The translations under genes and the position numbers were made by a program. A DNA stretch of 64,000 bases from Collimonas humicola (GTDB lineage Bacteria > Pseudomonadota > Gammaproteobacteria > Burkholderiales > Burkholderiaceae_D): the NCBI RefSeq assembly GCF_018304945.1, contig NZ_JAGQEE010000002.1, forward strand, positions 372,001 to 436,000, written 5' to 3'. Below are positions 26,090-35,167 of this stretch, one piece after another. The notes under the pieces were generated by a model that did not search any database, was not told where the DNA came from, and was given only the letters and a program-made list of their open reading frames with translations. Each line of letters begins with the position of its first letter. Within the stretch, counting starts at the first letter, position 1.

Positions 26090-27568
26090 TCAGACCAGGG
26101 ACGCCCAGAGATGCTGCGCCGCGTAGGCACGCCACGGCCGCCAGGCTTCCGCCCGCGCGCTGAGCTCCTTGGCGTTCGGCCTGGCTCCTCCTTCATGCAG
26201 CGCAATCGCATTCATCAGCGCCACATTTGCCGCAGGAAATGCATCCGGTTCGCGCAGATGCCGCAGCGCAAAGTATTGCGCGGTCCAGTCGCCGATGCCG
26301 GGCAATTCGCACAATTTTTGCACGGCTTCGGCCAGGCTGGCGCGGCTGTCCAGCAATTGCGGATCGGCCACCAGCGCGGCGGCCAGGGCCGACAAGGTAG
26401 CTGCGCGCGATTTCGGCATGCCGAGCGCCGCCAGGTCGGCTGCGGCCACGCTCGCCGGCTGAGGGAATACATGGGTGAGCCCGGGGCGGTCCGGACAGGT
26501 TTCCTTTAACGCGACACCATGCTGCGCCGTCAGCTTTCCGGCCAGCCTGATGGCGCCGCTGACCGTAATCTGCTGTCCCAGCACCGCGCGCATGGCTTGT
26601 TCAAAGCCATCCCAGGCGCCCGGTACGCGCAGCCCCGGCCGTGCGGCAGTCAACCGCGCCATCAAGGGGTCTTCACCAAGCTGGCTGTTGATGATTTGCG
26701 GGTCGGCGGCGAGATCGAACATTCTTCTCAGACGGGCGATGATGCCCGCCAGCGATGCCAGGCGCGGAAAACGGATGGTGACTTGCAAGGCGTGGCCGGC
26801 GCCTTGCCGCACCAGCACCGTGCCCTGTGCGCCATCAAGGCTGATGCTGCGGGAATAGCAGCCGTCGGCCACCAGTTCCACGCCGGTGATCGCGCGCGCC
26901 TGCAAAAACGCCAGCATGGCCGGCCAGTCGTAAGGCGGGTGGTAGCGCAACAATAGCGTGACTTCGCCGTGCTTTCCGGCCGATTGATCGGGCTGGCTGC
27001 TGCGCCGCAAGGCGCCCGGCGGACGTTCGTAGAGGCCGTGGAATACTTCGTTAAAGCGCCGTACGCTTCCGAAACCGGCGGCGAAGGCGATTTCAGTCAG
27101 CGGCATGCGGGTTTCGTGGATCAGCTGCTTGGCCAGCAGCACGCGACGGGTCTGGGCTACCGTCACCGGCGAGGCGCCTACATGCAGCACGAACAAGCGG
27201 CGCAGCTGGCGTTCGCCGACGCCAAGCCGGCCAGCCAGCGCGTCCATGCCGGCGTCATCGAGGGCGCCCATTTCTATCAATGCCAGCGCACGCGCCACGG
27301 TGTGCGACACGCCGGTATTGGAAACGCCGCGCCAGGCGCCCGAATCGGGCGCGGCTTCGGGCCGGCAGCGCAGGCAGGGGCGGAAACCGGCTTCCTGGGC
27401 GGCGGCGGCAGTGCGGAAAAAAAGGACATTTTCCGATTTGGCGGTGCGCGCAGGACAGATCGGCCGGCAATAGATGCCAGTGGTCTTGACGGCGACGAAG
27501 AAGCGGCCGTCGAAGCGCGCGTCGCGGCTGGCCAGCGCCCGGTAGCAGGTGTCGTGATCGAGTTCCAT
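26090..27568 (-). CDS. alkA: Ada-AlkA fusion, DNA-3-methyladenine glycosylase II
   Basis: 492-residue adaptive-response protein. The N-terminal Ada zinc domain has methyl-acceptor Cys in 'TTGIYCRPICPAR' and a second pair in 'GFRPCLRCRP'. An AraC-type helix-turn-helix follows (about residues 85-190, 'GSVRRFNEVFHGLYERPPG'). The AlkA glycosylase ends with the helix-hairpin-helix 'KLCELPGIGDWTAQYFALR'. In most relatives the catalytic Asp follows shortly in an 'FPxxD' setting; here the text reads 'DAFPAANVALMN', with Asn (codon AAT) at that place. Such a change abolishes E. coli AlkA activity, so glycosylase function is doubtful. The start at 27568 follows the family; the frame extends upstream without matches. 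Confidence 0.93.
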   Translation of the reverse strand: MELDHDTCYRALASRDARFDGRFFVAVKTTGIYCRPICPARTAKSENVLFFRTAAAAQEAGFRPCLRCRPEAAPDSGAWRGVSNTGVSHTVARALALIEMGALDDAGMDALAGRLGVGERQLRRLFVLHVGASPVTVAQTRRVLLAKQLIHETRMPLTEIAFAAGFGSVRRFNEVFHGLYERPPGALRRSSQPDQSAGKHGEVTLLLRYHPPYDWPAMLAFLQARAITGVELVADGCYSRSISLDGAQGTVLVRQGAGHALQVTIRFPRLASLAGIIARLRRMFDLAADPQIINSQLGEDPLMARLTAARPGLRVPGAWDGFEQAMRAVLGQQITVSGAIRLAGKLTAQHGVALKETCPDRPGLTHVFPQPASVAAADLAALGMPKSRAATLSALAAALVADPQLLDSRASLAEAVQKLCELPGIGDWTAQYFALRHLREPDAFPAANVALMNAIALHEGGARPNAKELSARAEAWRPWRAYAAQHLWASLV

Positions 27569-27732
27569 GGCGGCATGATCGCGCCATTGTTTTGCACTGT
27601 CTAGCGGTTTTCGGACATGGACATGACGGCAATTATCATGAAAATGTTGAGGTCCGAAAAGCACCAGTACGCGATATTACGGCACGCAATAATCGGCGCC
27701 GTTCACAACCCATCGGAGACGCGCGTGCTGAT

Positions 27733-27940
27733 GCAGATTGGGCGCCGTGCAACGACCGCGCTGTTTACCGCCGGCGCGCAACGCATCAGCCTGGGTGCCT
27801 GTCCGATGCTGGCGGCGATGGGCACGATCCGGGATATTGCCTTGGAAGTGCGCGCCAGCGGCAGCCGGGAAGCCATGCAGCGCAGTTTCTATGGCTTCCA
27901 CCAGGCTGAAGCTCTATTTGCCGTTGAGGGCCGGCCATAG
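27733..27940 (+). pseudogene. Possible fragment of isocitrate lyase/PEP-mutase family gene
   Basis: In one plus-strand frame the text reads 'AGAQRISLGACPMLAAMGT' then 'GFHQAEALFAVEG', which resembles the C-terminal end of ICL/PEP-mutase family enzymes. The upstream three quarters of such a gene is absent; the preceding frame is short and unmatched. It overlaps the end of the opposite gene. I call it a remnant with low certainty. Confidence 0.3.
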
Positions 27941-28273
27941 GCGCGGACCGCCGTCGCCGTAGCGGTCGTCAAAGCGTTTCAATACCGCTTCGCGCGTGGC
28001 GTCGCTCAAGCTCGGATATTTATCGCCCTGCTCGATGGCGGCATAGGCTTCGCCGGCCTTGGCAAGGTCGTCGGGGATATGGAAGCTGCTGACGAACTCC
28101 TGCTGCCACTGCTCGGTCACCTTGGCCACCAGCACCGCGCGCGCGGAATGGTTCAATACGCTGAATTCATCGACGCCTGCCGTAATCCGCTGCAACGTTT
28201 CAGTCAATCCCTCTTCGGTCAGCGGCGCCTTGGTGAATTCTTTAACGGCATGTGAGCCACTCGTCTTACTCAT
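27914..28273 (-). CDS. Hypothetical protein
   Basis: 119-residue soluble protein, begins MSKTSGSHAVKEFTKAPLTE and ends 'YGDGGPRLWPALNGK'. AAGGAGA lies seven bases before the ATG, so translation is credible. No family recognised; composition fits the chromosome. Confidence 0.65.
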   Translation of the reverse strand: MSKTSGSHAVKEFTKAPLTEEGLTETLQRITAGVDEFSVLNHSARAVLVAKVTEQWQQEFVSSFHIPDDLAKAGEAYAAIEQGDKYPSLSDATREAVLKRFDDRYGDGGPRLWPALNGK

Positions 28274-28382
28274 GTCACTCTCCTTGGGTTAAGTGGTGTG
28301 ATGGTGGACGACCCGCTTGCCGCGGGCGGATGTTGCAGACTCGGTATTGTTTGGATTTGCCAGGACTTTTTCGCGGAGAAAA

Positions 28383-29252
28383 TCAGTGCGAGGTGAAAAA
28401 GCGTTCCTGCATTTCTTCCAGCCCGAGCGTGTGCAGCACTTCGTGCAGACGCTCGGTCGGTCGTTTGCGCGGCAGATTTTTGTAATTGGCGATAATCAAT
28501 TCATTCTTCATCGAATGCTCCCAGCCGACCAGTTCGGTCACGCTGACTTGATAGCCATGCGCTTCCAGCTGCAGACAGCGCAGCACATTAGTGACCTGGC
28601 TGCCGAATTCCCGGGTATGCAGGGGATGGCGCCAGATTTCGGTCAATGCATCCTTACCCAGCGACTTACCCTTGTTCTTTTTCAGCACAGAAGCCACTTC
28701 GGCCTGGCAGCAAGGCACCAGCACCATGAAGCGCGCCTGTTTCTTCAGGCCGAATTGGATCGCATCGTCCGTCGCGGTATTACACGCATGCAATGCCGTG
28801 ACAACATCGATCCGGTTCGGCAGCAAGGTGGACTCTATCGATTCCGCCACCGACAAATTCAGGAACGACATGCCTGGAAATTCCAGCCGCTGCGCCAGCT
28901 CCTGCGATTTCTTCACCAGCTCTTCGCGCGTCTCGATACCGAAGATGTGCGAATTGTCCTTGAGCGTCTTGAAGAACAGGTCGTACAGAATGAAGCCCAG
29001 GTAGGACTTGCCCGCTCCATGGTCGACCAGCTGCACGCCGCTTTGTTCCCGCTGGATTTCCTGCAGCAAGGGTTCGATGAATTGATATAGATGATATACC
29101 TGCTTGAGCTTGCGGCGGCTGTCCTGGTTCAATTTGCCGTCGCGCGTCAGGATATGCAGCTCTTTGAGCAGTTCTATCGATTGGCCGGGACGAATTTCAT
29201 GCTTGGCCGCCTGCTGGCCGGAGGTGCTGGATTCTGCTTTGATGCCGTTCAT
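28383..29252 (-). CDS. Class I SAM-dependent methyltransferase
   Basis: 289 residues. The SAM motif I is 'VQLVDHGAGKSYLGFILYD' (about residue 73), with an acidic 'GIETREELV' in motif II position and 'ALHACNTATDDAIQFG' in the motif IV region. The C-terminus 'CLQLEAHGYQVSVTELVGWEHSMKNELI' fits the METTL25/GSTCD-like branch (methyltransferase domain 32), often acting on RNA or proteins. The actual substrate is not known. Confidence 0.82.
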   Translation of the reverse strand: MNGIKAESSTSGQQAAKHEIRPGQSIELLKELHILTRDGKLNQDSRRKLKQVYHLYQFIEPLLQEIQREQSGVQLVDHGAGKSYLGFILYDLFFKTLKDNSHIFGIETREELVKKSQELAQRLEFPGMSFLNLSVAESIESTLLPNRIDVVTALHACNTATDDAIQFGLKKQARFMVLVPCCQAEVASVLKKNKGKSLGKDALTEIWRHPLHTREFGSQVTNVLRCLQLEAHGYQVSVTELVGWEHSMKNELIIANYKNLPRKRPTERLHEVLHTLGLEEMQERFFTSH

Positions 29253-29350
29253 GGAGCTTGCTTTCTGTCGGCCAGGCTGGCCCGTTATCCCCCAAGTATA
29301 ACGGCTTCAAGGACCAGAGGTCTTGAAACACCAGCGACCGGCCAAAAATG

Positions 29351-29983
29351 CTAGCGCCGCATCAGGTTCACGCGACCGATCGTGCAAGAGTAACGGCCCA
29401 GCTCGATATCGTTGCGCAAGCCCATTTTTCTCATGGCAGAGGCTTTTTGCAAGCCCACGGTCTTGACGCTCTTTTGGAGGCTGGCGGCGATTTCCCGCAG
29501 GCTGTTGCCTACCACATACATCTTCAGCACCTCGACTTCACGCCTGGTCGGCGCTTTGCCGCTCGGGCCCTTCTTGAGCAGCAGCCGCGCCGCCTTGCTC
29601 ACGTATGGCACGCGGCGAGAGCCCTCCACGACAGCGCGCCCCAGCTCGTTCATATCGTCGCTCTTGTGCACCACGCCGCTCACGCCGCTATTCGTAATCT
29701 GATACAGCACGGCCGGAATGTCGATGGTGGTCAGCACGATCAGCGCTATCTCCGGGTATTCGCACTTCAGCTGGTTAAACAGGGTGCAGCCGTCGCCGAT
29801 CCGGTTGTTCGGCAGCGAAAACTCGGAAATCAGCATGTCGCAGGGCGTATCTTGCAGCCGCGCCGACAGTTCCGCAGTCGAGGTCGCCGTGGCCACCACC
29901 GCATAGCCGGGCGTCAGGTCTATATATTGCCGGACACCCGAAATAACGGCTGGGTGATCGTCGGCCAGGATGATTTTGATCAT
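29351..29983 (-). CDS. RcsB-like response regulator, Glu at phosphoacceptor site
   Basis: 210-residue receiver plus LuxR-type DNA-binding domain. 'IILADDHPAVISGVRQYID' opens the receiver, and the helix-turn-helix 'REIAASLQKSVKTVGLQKAS' followed by 'LRNDIELGRY' is close to RcsB. The residue at the phosphorylation site is Glu54 in 'LISEFSLP' (codon GAG) where RcsB has Asp in 'LITDLSMP'. It may therefore be locked in an active-like state and needs no kinase; none is encoded nearby. GGGAGGA precedes the ATG. It is divergent from a paralogue that shares the change. Confidence 0.9.
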   Translation of the reverse strand: MIKIILADDHPAVISGVRQYIDLTPGYAVVATATSTAELSARLQDTPCDMLISEFSLPNNRIGDGCTLFNQLKCEYPEIALIVLTTIDIPAVLYQITNSGVSGVVHKSDDMNELGRAVVEGSRRVPYVSKAARLLLKKGPSGKAPTRREVEVLKMYVVGNSLREIAASLQKSVKTVGLQKASAMRKMGLRNDIELGRYSCTIGRVNLMRR

Positions 29984-30231
29984 GGAGTTCCTCCCGAAAA
30001 TAAATGATTGAAGTAGCGCGCTAGGGATTTACTTATTGTTAAGGAATAGAAAGTATCCGGCTTACATGTTATTAAATATATATGCAAATTTCTTAAATGT
30101 GCACTTGAATTGATAACTTAGATGCAAAATAGTTAATATTTAACCAGCAGTCGCAGGTTGTTGGGACTTACGGAATACCGATCTTGCTGGACCAAGCCAG
30201 TCCGGTTTGGTTTTACCAAGGAGTACGCACA
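29984..30231. promoter_or_regulatory. AT-rich divergent promoter region of the RcsB-like pair
   Basis: 248 AT-rich bases between the two paralogous regulators, with stretches such as TTATTAAATATATATG (from about 30068). Its composition stands out from the GC-rich surroundings. Both promoters must lie here. AAGGAG at 30218-30223 serves the plus-strand gene. Confidence 0.5.
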
Positions 30232-30930
30232 GTGAAAATCATTCTTGCAGACGATCACCCCGTATTTACCGCTGGGGTGCGCGTTTATCTGAATCACCTG
30301 CCGGATTGCCGGGTAGTGGCCAGCGTTTCCAGCGCCGATGCGCTGGTCGAGTGCCTTCAATCAACCCCGTGCGATCTGGTCATCACCGAGTTTTCGATGC
30401 CGATGACGCGCGTCAGCGATGGCTTGCACCTGCTCTCGTACATACGGCGCCATCACCCGCATACATGGCTGGTAGTGCTGACCACGAATGATTTTCCGGT
30501 GGTGCTGCACCAGATCATCAACAGCGGCGTGAACGGCTTGCTGCACAAGAGCGACGCCATTCCCGAGATCGGCAAGACCATCCGGCATCTGGGTAACAGC
30601 ACGCCTTACGTGGGCCCTTCGTTTGAGGCTTTGCTGCGCAACGGCATGGAGGAACAAGTCAGGTATCCGATCCCCAGCCCGCGCGAGACCGAGGTGCTGC
30701 GCCTGTACGTGGCGGGCAACAGCTTGCGCGATATTGCCAGGCGCTTCAGCAAAAGCGTGAAGACGGTCAGCCTGCAAAAAGCATCAGCAATGAAAAAACT
30801 GGGTTTGCGCAACGATATCGAGCTGGGCCGCTACTGCGCCACGGTCAGCGGCGACAATATCCAGCCGGAAGGCCAGGAAGACTGGTGTCTGCCGGAGCTC
30901 GAAAGCCGCGAGCGGCCGCGCACGGCGTGA
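30232..30930 (+). CDS. RcsB-like response regulator, Glu at phosphoacceptor site
   Basis: 232 residues, GTG start chosen because AAGGAG lies eight bases before it; an upstream ATG at 30184 would add 16 unmatched residues. The receiver begins VKIILADDHPVFTAGVRVYL. The expected Asp is Glu53 in 'VITEFSMP'. The LuxR-type domain has 'SPRETEVLRLYVAGNSLRDI' and 'KLGLRNDIELGRY'. A 20-residue tail after the HTH is extra. It is paralogous to the divergent gene at 29351-29983. Confidence 0.9.
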   Translation: MKIILADDHPVFTAGVRVYLNHLPDCRVVASVSSADALVECLQSTPCDLVITEFSMPMTRVSDGLHLLSYIRRHHPHTWLVVLTTNDFPVVLHQIINSGVNGLLHKSDAIPEIGKTIRHLGNSTPYVGPSFEALLRNGMEEQVRYPIPSPRETEVLRLYVAGNSLRDIARRFSKSVKTVSLQKASAMKKLGLRNDIELGRYCATVSGDNIQPEGQEDWCLPELESRERPRTA

Positions 30931-30933
30931 GGC

Positions 30934-31275
30934 TCAACGCTGCCGGCCGAGATTGAAGATCTGCGTCATCGGCGTCCATTTTTCGCCCGCCGGAGTCCAT
31001 GGCGTGGCAGCCTGGAACCGCCACATCAAGGTTTCCCATTCCAGCACCCAGGGATTGCCGCGGGCGGCCTGCGCCATCCGCTCTGCGCTGTAGACGGCGT
31101 CGTCGGTGTCCATCACCATCACCAGCCGCGTGCCGAGGCGATAGATTTCCATGGCGAGCACGCCCTGCTGCCGCAGATGCGCGGCGATCTCGGGCCAGAT
31201 CTCGCGATGATATTGTTCGTATTCTTGAATCAGAGCCGGATCGTCTTGCAGATCCAGCGCCAGGCAGTAGCGCAT
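30934..31275 (-). CDS. L-rhamnose mutarotase family protein
   Basis: 113 residues, begins MRYCLALDLQDDPALIQEYE, a dimeric alpha-beta barrel of the RhaM/FucU-type mutarotase family ('YEQYHREIWPEIAAHLRQQG', 'MEIYRLGTRLVMVMDTDD'). It interconverts sugar anomers. No sugar catabolic gene adjoins it in the window, so it may be a stray from a larger pathway or serve fucose/rhamnose uptake. It converges with the preceding regulator (stop to stop, 3 bases apart) and is divergent from a FadR-type regulator. Confidence 0.87.
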   Translation of the reverse strand: MRYCLALDLQDDPALIQEYEQYHREIWPEIAAHLRQQGVLAMEIYRLGTRLVMVMDTDDAVYSAERMAQAARGNPWVLEWETLMWRFQAATPWTPAGEKWTPMTQIFNLGRQR

Positions 31276-31369
31276 ATCGGCAGCTCCTTGCAGTCCAGTC
31301 CCTGGTTCGGCCAGCCGCCGCCGATCAGATGAATAGCGTCGGACCGGATCGATGTCATTTTTACAGGTC

Positions 31370-31386
31370 TATTGGCTGGACCAATA
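31370..31386. promoter_or_regulatory. TATTGG-N5-CCAATA dyad, candidate GntR operator
   Basis: Perfect 6-bp arms with a 5-base spacer, between the mutarotase and the FadR-type regulator. The core TTGG...CCAA resembles operators of FadR-subfamily regulators. Confidence 0.45.
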
Positions 31387-31522
31387 ATAGCACGCCAAAA
31401 ATCCCGGCGGCAACGCCTGAATCCCGCTGTCTATCTTGCCTGGGACGAGTTTCCCCCGCATCTGTTTCGACTGCCGGCAGCTCCGGCATGGCACAATATG
31501 AAAAATATCTTTCAATGCTGCC

Positions 31523-32359
31523 ATGCCCATACACGTCATCCATAACCGTCGCCTGTATCAACAAATCGCCGATCAGCTGCGCGACATGATTGACCGCGGC
31601 GAATACGGTCCCGGCGACAACCTGCCGCCCGAACGGGAGCTGGCCAAGCAGTTCGGCGTCAGCCGCACTTCCGTGAGGGAAGCCTTGATTGCGCTGGAAG
31701 TCATCGGGATTGTCAGCGTGCGGGTCGGCAATGGCGTGACGGTGCTGCCGCCCGAGGAGCAGGCCGCAGCCAAGGATGAAGCCAAGCCATCGGCGCTGCA
31801 GCAGGCCGCGCGCCGCAGCGGCTGGGAAATCGATCCGGAACTCGACCTGGAAATCAGCCACGAGCTCGACGATGAAATCCCGCCGTTCAAGCTGCTGCAG
31901 GCGCGCCGTCTGGTTGAGCCGGAAACCGCCGCCCTCGCCGCAGTCAACGCCACCGACGAGCAGCTGCGCAGCATCGCCGCAGCGTATGCGCGCAATGTCG
32001 AAGACAACCGCAACGGTTCGCATACCCATCCCGGCGACCGCCTGTTCCATATCCGCATCGCCGAAGCCAGCGGCAACCCAGCCTATCTGCTGCTGGTCAG
32101 CCATCTGCTGGGCCGCAAGTACGGCATGATGTTCCAGCGCCTGCAAACGCTGTACACCTCGAAAGACATGCCGAACCGTTCAGAGCATGAACACCAGCTG
32201 ATCCTGGAAGCGCTGCAGGCGCGCGATCCGGTGGCTGCGCGCAAGGCGATGCGCGCCCACATGGATTCGGTGGTGAAGATTTTTTCCCGTTCGGTGCCGG
32301 AGCACAGCGTCAAATATCAACCGGATCCACTTCCAAAGACCACTTCGCGCGCGTCTTGA
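31523..32359 (+). CDS. FadR-subfamily GntR transcriptional regulator
   Basis: 278 residues. The GntR winged helix is at about residues 8-75 ('[20 protein letters not shown]' to '[19 protein letters not shown]'). A long acidic linker follows, then an all-helical FCD ligand domain (about 125-255) with '[17 protein letters not shown]' and the His pair in '[18 protein letters not shown]' and '[11 protein letters not shown]' that binds metal. It is divergent from the mutarotase and probably controls it. Its last 50 bases overlap the 3' end of priA on the other strand. Confidence 0.92.
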   Translation: MPIHVIHNRRLYQQIADQLRDMIDRGEYGPGDNLPPERELAKQFGVSRTSVREALIALEVIGIVSVRVGNGVTVLPPEEQAAAKDEAKPSALQQAARRSGWEIDPELDLEISHELDDEIPPFKLLQARRLVEPETAALAAVNATDEQLRSIAAAYARNVEDNRNGSHTHPGDRLFHIRIAEASGNPAYLLLVSHLLGRKYGMMFQRLQTLYTSKDMPNRSEHEHQLILEALQARDPVAARKAMRAHMDSVVKIFSRSVPEHSVKYQPDPLPKTTSRAS

Positions 32360-34352
32360 TCTGCCGCAGTTCGGCCATCCAGTCGCCCAGGAAAGCCTGC
32401 AGGCCGGGACGCGACGGGCACTCGATCAGCAATTGCGCGCGGTCGACGTTGGCGACCCGGGTCATGGTCATCGGAATCGGATCATGCATGGTGATGCCCT
32501 CGTGCTCGATGCAATGGGCCGCCTGCTGCAGGAATTCAATCGCAGTTTCCAGCTCTTTCGCTTCTGCACGCAATAAAGCCTGGTAGATGTAAGGCGGCAA
32601 GCAGGCTTGTGCGCGCTCTTCCAGCAAGGACGTGGCGAAGTGGTCATAATCGTGGGCGATCACGGCGGCATACAGCGGATGCTGCGGATAGCGCGTCTGG
32701 ATCAGCACTTCGCTGGGACTGCCGCCCTCTTTCTGGGCGGCGCGGCCGGCGCGGCCGGCCACCTGCATCAGCTGCGCAAACAGCCGTTCGCTGGCGCGGT
32801 AGTCGTGGGAAAACAGCGCTGTATCCGGATTCAGGATGCCTACCAGCGTCAGGTTTTTGAAGTCATGTCCCTTGGCCACCATCTGGGTGCCGATCAAGAT
32901 ATCCACCTCGCCATTGTGGACACTGTCGAATGCGGCTTGCGCGCTGCCCTTGCGGCGGGTCGAATCGGCATCGATGCGCAGCACCCGCGCTTCCGGAAAC
33001 ATGGCTTGCAGCCCTTCTTCCAGTCTTTGCGTGCCGCGGCCAAGCGGCTGCAAATCGATATTGCCGCAGGTCGGGCAGGATTTCGGGATGCGCAACTCCA
33101 GGCTGCAGTGATGGCAGCGCAGCCGATGCTCGGGTTTGTGCAGCACCATGAAAGAAGTGCAGCGGGTGCAGTTGCTGACCCAGCCGCAGGCGTCGCAAGC
33201 AATCACCGGCGCATAGCCGCGCCGGTTCAGGAACAGCAGCGACTGCTCGCCGCGTTCCAGCCTTTGCTTCAGTGCGCTGACCAGGGTCGAGGTCAGGCCT
33301 TCGCTGGGTTTGTCGCGCTCCATGTCGATCCGGCGCACCTTCGGCAACACCGCATCCTTGACCGCGCGCTCGCGCAGTTCCAGTTTCTTGTAGCGGCCGG
33401 ACTGCGCGTGATGCCAGGTTTCCAGCGACGGCGTGGCGGAGCCCAGCACGATCGGGATGCTCAGCTGATGGGCGCGCCATACCGCCAGATCGCGCGCCGA
33501 ATAGCGCAAGCCTTCTTGCTGTTTGTAGGAGGGATCGTGTTCCTCGTCGATGACGATGAGCTTCAAATGTGGCAAGGAAGCCAGCACCGCCAGCCGCGTA
33601 CCCAGGATGATGCGCGCCTGTCCCAGGTGCGCCGCCAGCCAGTGGCGCATGCGCTCGCCTTCGGCCAGGCCGCTGTGCAGGGTGGCCACCGTGACACCGG
33701 GGAAACGGGCGCGGATATTCCCTTCCAGCTGCGGCGTCAGGTTAATTTCCGGCACCAGGATCAGGATTTGCGAGAGGTTGTCGGCGCCGTTCTCGTTGTG
33801 CGCCAGAATCTGCGCTGCCGCTTGTAAATAGACCTCGGTCTTGCCGCTGCCAGTGACGCCATATAAAAGGGTAGGCGCAAAACCGGTGGCGCCGGCGATC
33901 GCATCGGCCGCCTGCTGCTGCGCCGGATTGAGCCGCGCCACGTCGATCGGCGTGGCGTCGTGCGCGCTGCCGGCCTGCTGCAATTTCTTCAATCCACGGT
34001 CCAGGGCGACCGGCTTTTGCGCCCGCAAATTCTTCGGCAAGCCCGGCAAGGCCACCTCGCCCAGCGGCCGCTGATAGTAGTCGGCGGCAAAGCGGCACAG
34101 CGCCAGCCATTGCGTCGACAAGGGCGGCAGCTGATGGCGTACGGCTTGTACATTTTTTAATTTTTCGACAGGAACGTCGCTCTCGTCGCTGAGGCCGACG
34201 ATCATGCCCACCACTTCGCGCCTGCCGAACGACAGTTGCACCAGCTGGCCGACCTGCGGCGCAGGCTCGCTGTCGTCGCTGGCCTGCCAGCGATAATCGA
34301 AGCTGCTATCGAGGGGGGTATCGAGGACGATTTGAAGAATGCTTTGTTTCAC
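32310..34352 (-). CDS. priA: Primosomal protein N' (PriA helicase)
   Basis: 680 residues; restarts stalled replication forks. Walker A is '[15 protein letters not shown]', the DEEH box is '[13 protein letters not shown]', and '[11 protein letters not shown]' is motif III. The zinc site is Cys-rich: '[13 protein letters not shown]', 'CHHC', 'CPTCG'. Late helicase motifs are '[13 protein letters not shown]' and 'QVAGRAGRA'. It begins [20 protein letters not shown]. Convergent with a FadR-type gene and overlapping it by 50 bases. The region upstream holds the DnaA-box repeats. Confidence 0.96.
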   Translation of the reverse strand: MKQSILQIVLDTPLDSSFDYRWQASDDSEPAPQVGQLVQLSFGRREVVGMIVGLSDESDVPVEKLKNVQAVRHQLPPLSTQWLALCRFAADYYQRPLGEVALPGLPKNLRAQKPVALDRGLKKLQQAGSAHDATPIDVARLNPAQQQAADAIAGATGFAPTLLYGVTGSGKTEVYLQAAAQILAHNENGADNLSQILILVPEINLTPQLEGNIRARFPGVTVATLHSGLAEGERMRHWLAAHLGQARIILGTRLAVLASLPHLKLIVIDEEHDPSYKQQEGLRYSARDLAVWRAHQLSIPIVLGSATPSLETWHHAQSGRYKKLELRERAVKDAVLPKVRRIDMERDKPSEGLTSTLVSALKQRLERGEQSLLFLNRRGYAPVIACDACGWVSNCTRCTSFMVLHKPEHRLRCHHCSLELRIPKSCPTCGNIDLQPLGRGTQRLEEGLQAMFPEARVLRIDADSTRRKGSAQAAFDSVHNGEVDILIGTQMVAKGHDFKNLTLVGILNPDTALFSHDYRASERLFAQLMQVAGRAGRAAQKEGGSPSEVLIQTRYPQHPLYAAVIAHDYDHFATSLLEERAQACLPPYIYQALLRAEAKELETAIEFLQQAAHCIEHEGITMHDPIPMTMTRVANVDRAQLLIECPSRPGLQAFLGDWMAELRQIKTRAKWSLEVDPVDI

Positions 34353-34388
34353 GAACTTAATGTGATTCCCGAAGAAATAGGCTAACTG

Positions 34389-34443
34389 TCGGTTTCATAA
34401 GTGCTTTTGAAAGTGCCCGCATTATCTGTGGATAACTTTGTGG
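34389..34443 (+). repeat. 55-bp direct repeat, copy 1 (ends in DnaA box pair)
   Basis: Starts TCGGTTTCATAAG and ends TGTGGATAACTTTGTGG. Copy 2 lies at 34832-34886; the first 24 bases differ at two positions and the last 17 are identical, while the middle 14 are largely different. Confidence 0.9.
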
Positions 34444-34831
34444 ACAACGTCAGCTACACATTCAAAAACAGCGTGTTTACATCTGATTCTGGCTTTTGCC
34501 AATACTGAAATAAAAATTAATATCTTTTTAAATCAAAGACTTAATTTATACGCTACGGAGGGAAAAAATTTCCGGCGTATTTAAAAAATGGCCTTGCGGA
34601 AACTAAATTATGTGCATAACTAAATTTCGAATGTTCCAAAATGGAGCACAAAAGGTAACATTCATGTCGGCATCCGAAACCGGCACGATGCACCATCATG
34701 TGACTTTTTTCGTAGAATCCATCCCATTTTGTTCCGGAAAAATTAGCGGCGCGTCAACTGTGGTGAAATCATCAAGATTTCAAATTCGTAAGATTCCACT
34801 TAAAGTAAAACATGAGGAAACGCCCTAAGCA

Positions 34832-34886
34832 TCGGTTTCATAAGCGCTTTTCAAATTATCCACAATGTCTGTGGATAACTTTGTGG
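34832..34886 (+). repeat. 55-bp direct repeat, copy 2 (adds one extra DnaA box)
   Basis: Same start and end as copy 1, 443 bases away. In this copy the middle segment contains TTATCCACA (34856-34864), giving two opposed perfect DnaA boxes 5 bases apart. Confidence 0.9.
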
Positions 34887-35167
34887 GTAACCTGCTCTTG
34901 ACAGGCTGCAGCCTCATATTTGATGCGGGTTTCAATACATTGCCTAAACTAAAAGCAGAAAATATATCCTTAAAAATCAAATACTTACAAAACACAATCC
35001 GTCTGCAAAATAAAAATATCGATATAAATAATTACCGTGGTGCAGCAGATTTATTTTGTGCATAACTAGCGGCTATGGATGTCCGCAGCCGTGCTGAATG
35101 TGTTATGCGTGACGCTATGTGACAGTAAAATTTTCCGCAAGGAAATCTAAAAGCCGCTTTGCCAGCC

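Larger units (their letters stand above)
34353..35167. other. AT-rich intergenic region with DnaA boxes (priA-hemE)
   Basis: 815 bases with no supported gene. Three perfect DnaA boxes (TGTGGATAA at 34427-34435 and 34870-34878; TTATCCACA at 34856-34864) and at least four near-matches (34439-34447, 34611-34619, 34882-34890, 35057-35065) lie in it. Two very AT-rich segments (34501-34560 and about 34960-35060) follow the box clusters. It carries a 55-bp duplicated segment. The promoter of priA also lies at its left end. Short ORFs here show no protein-like pattern. Confidence 0.65.

Noticed and set aside
34610-35065. Small frames 34610-34828 and 34865-35065 as genes
   Set aside because: No ribosome-binding site or domain, and they overlap the DnaA boxes and AT-rich DNA.
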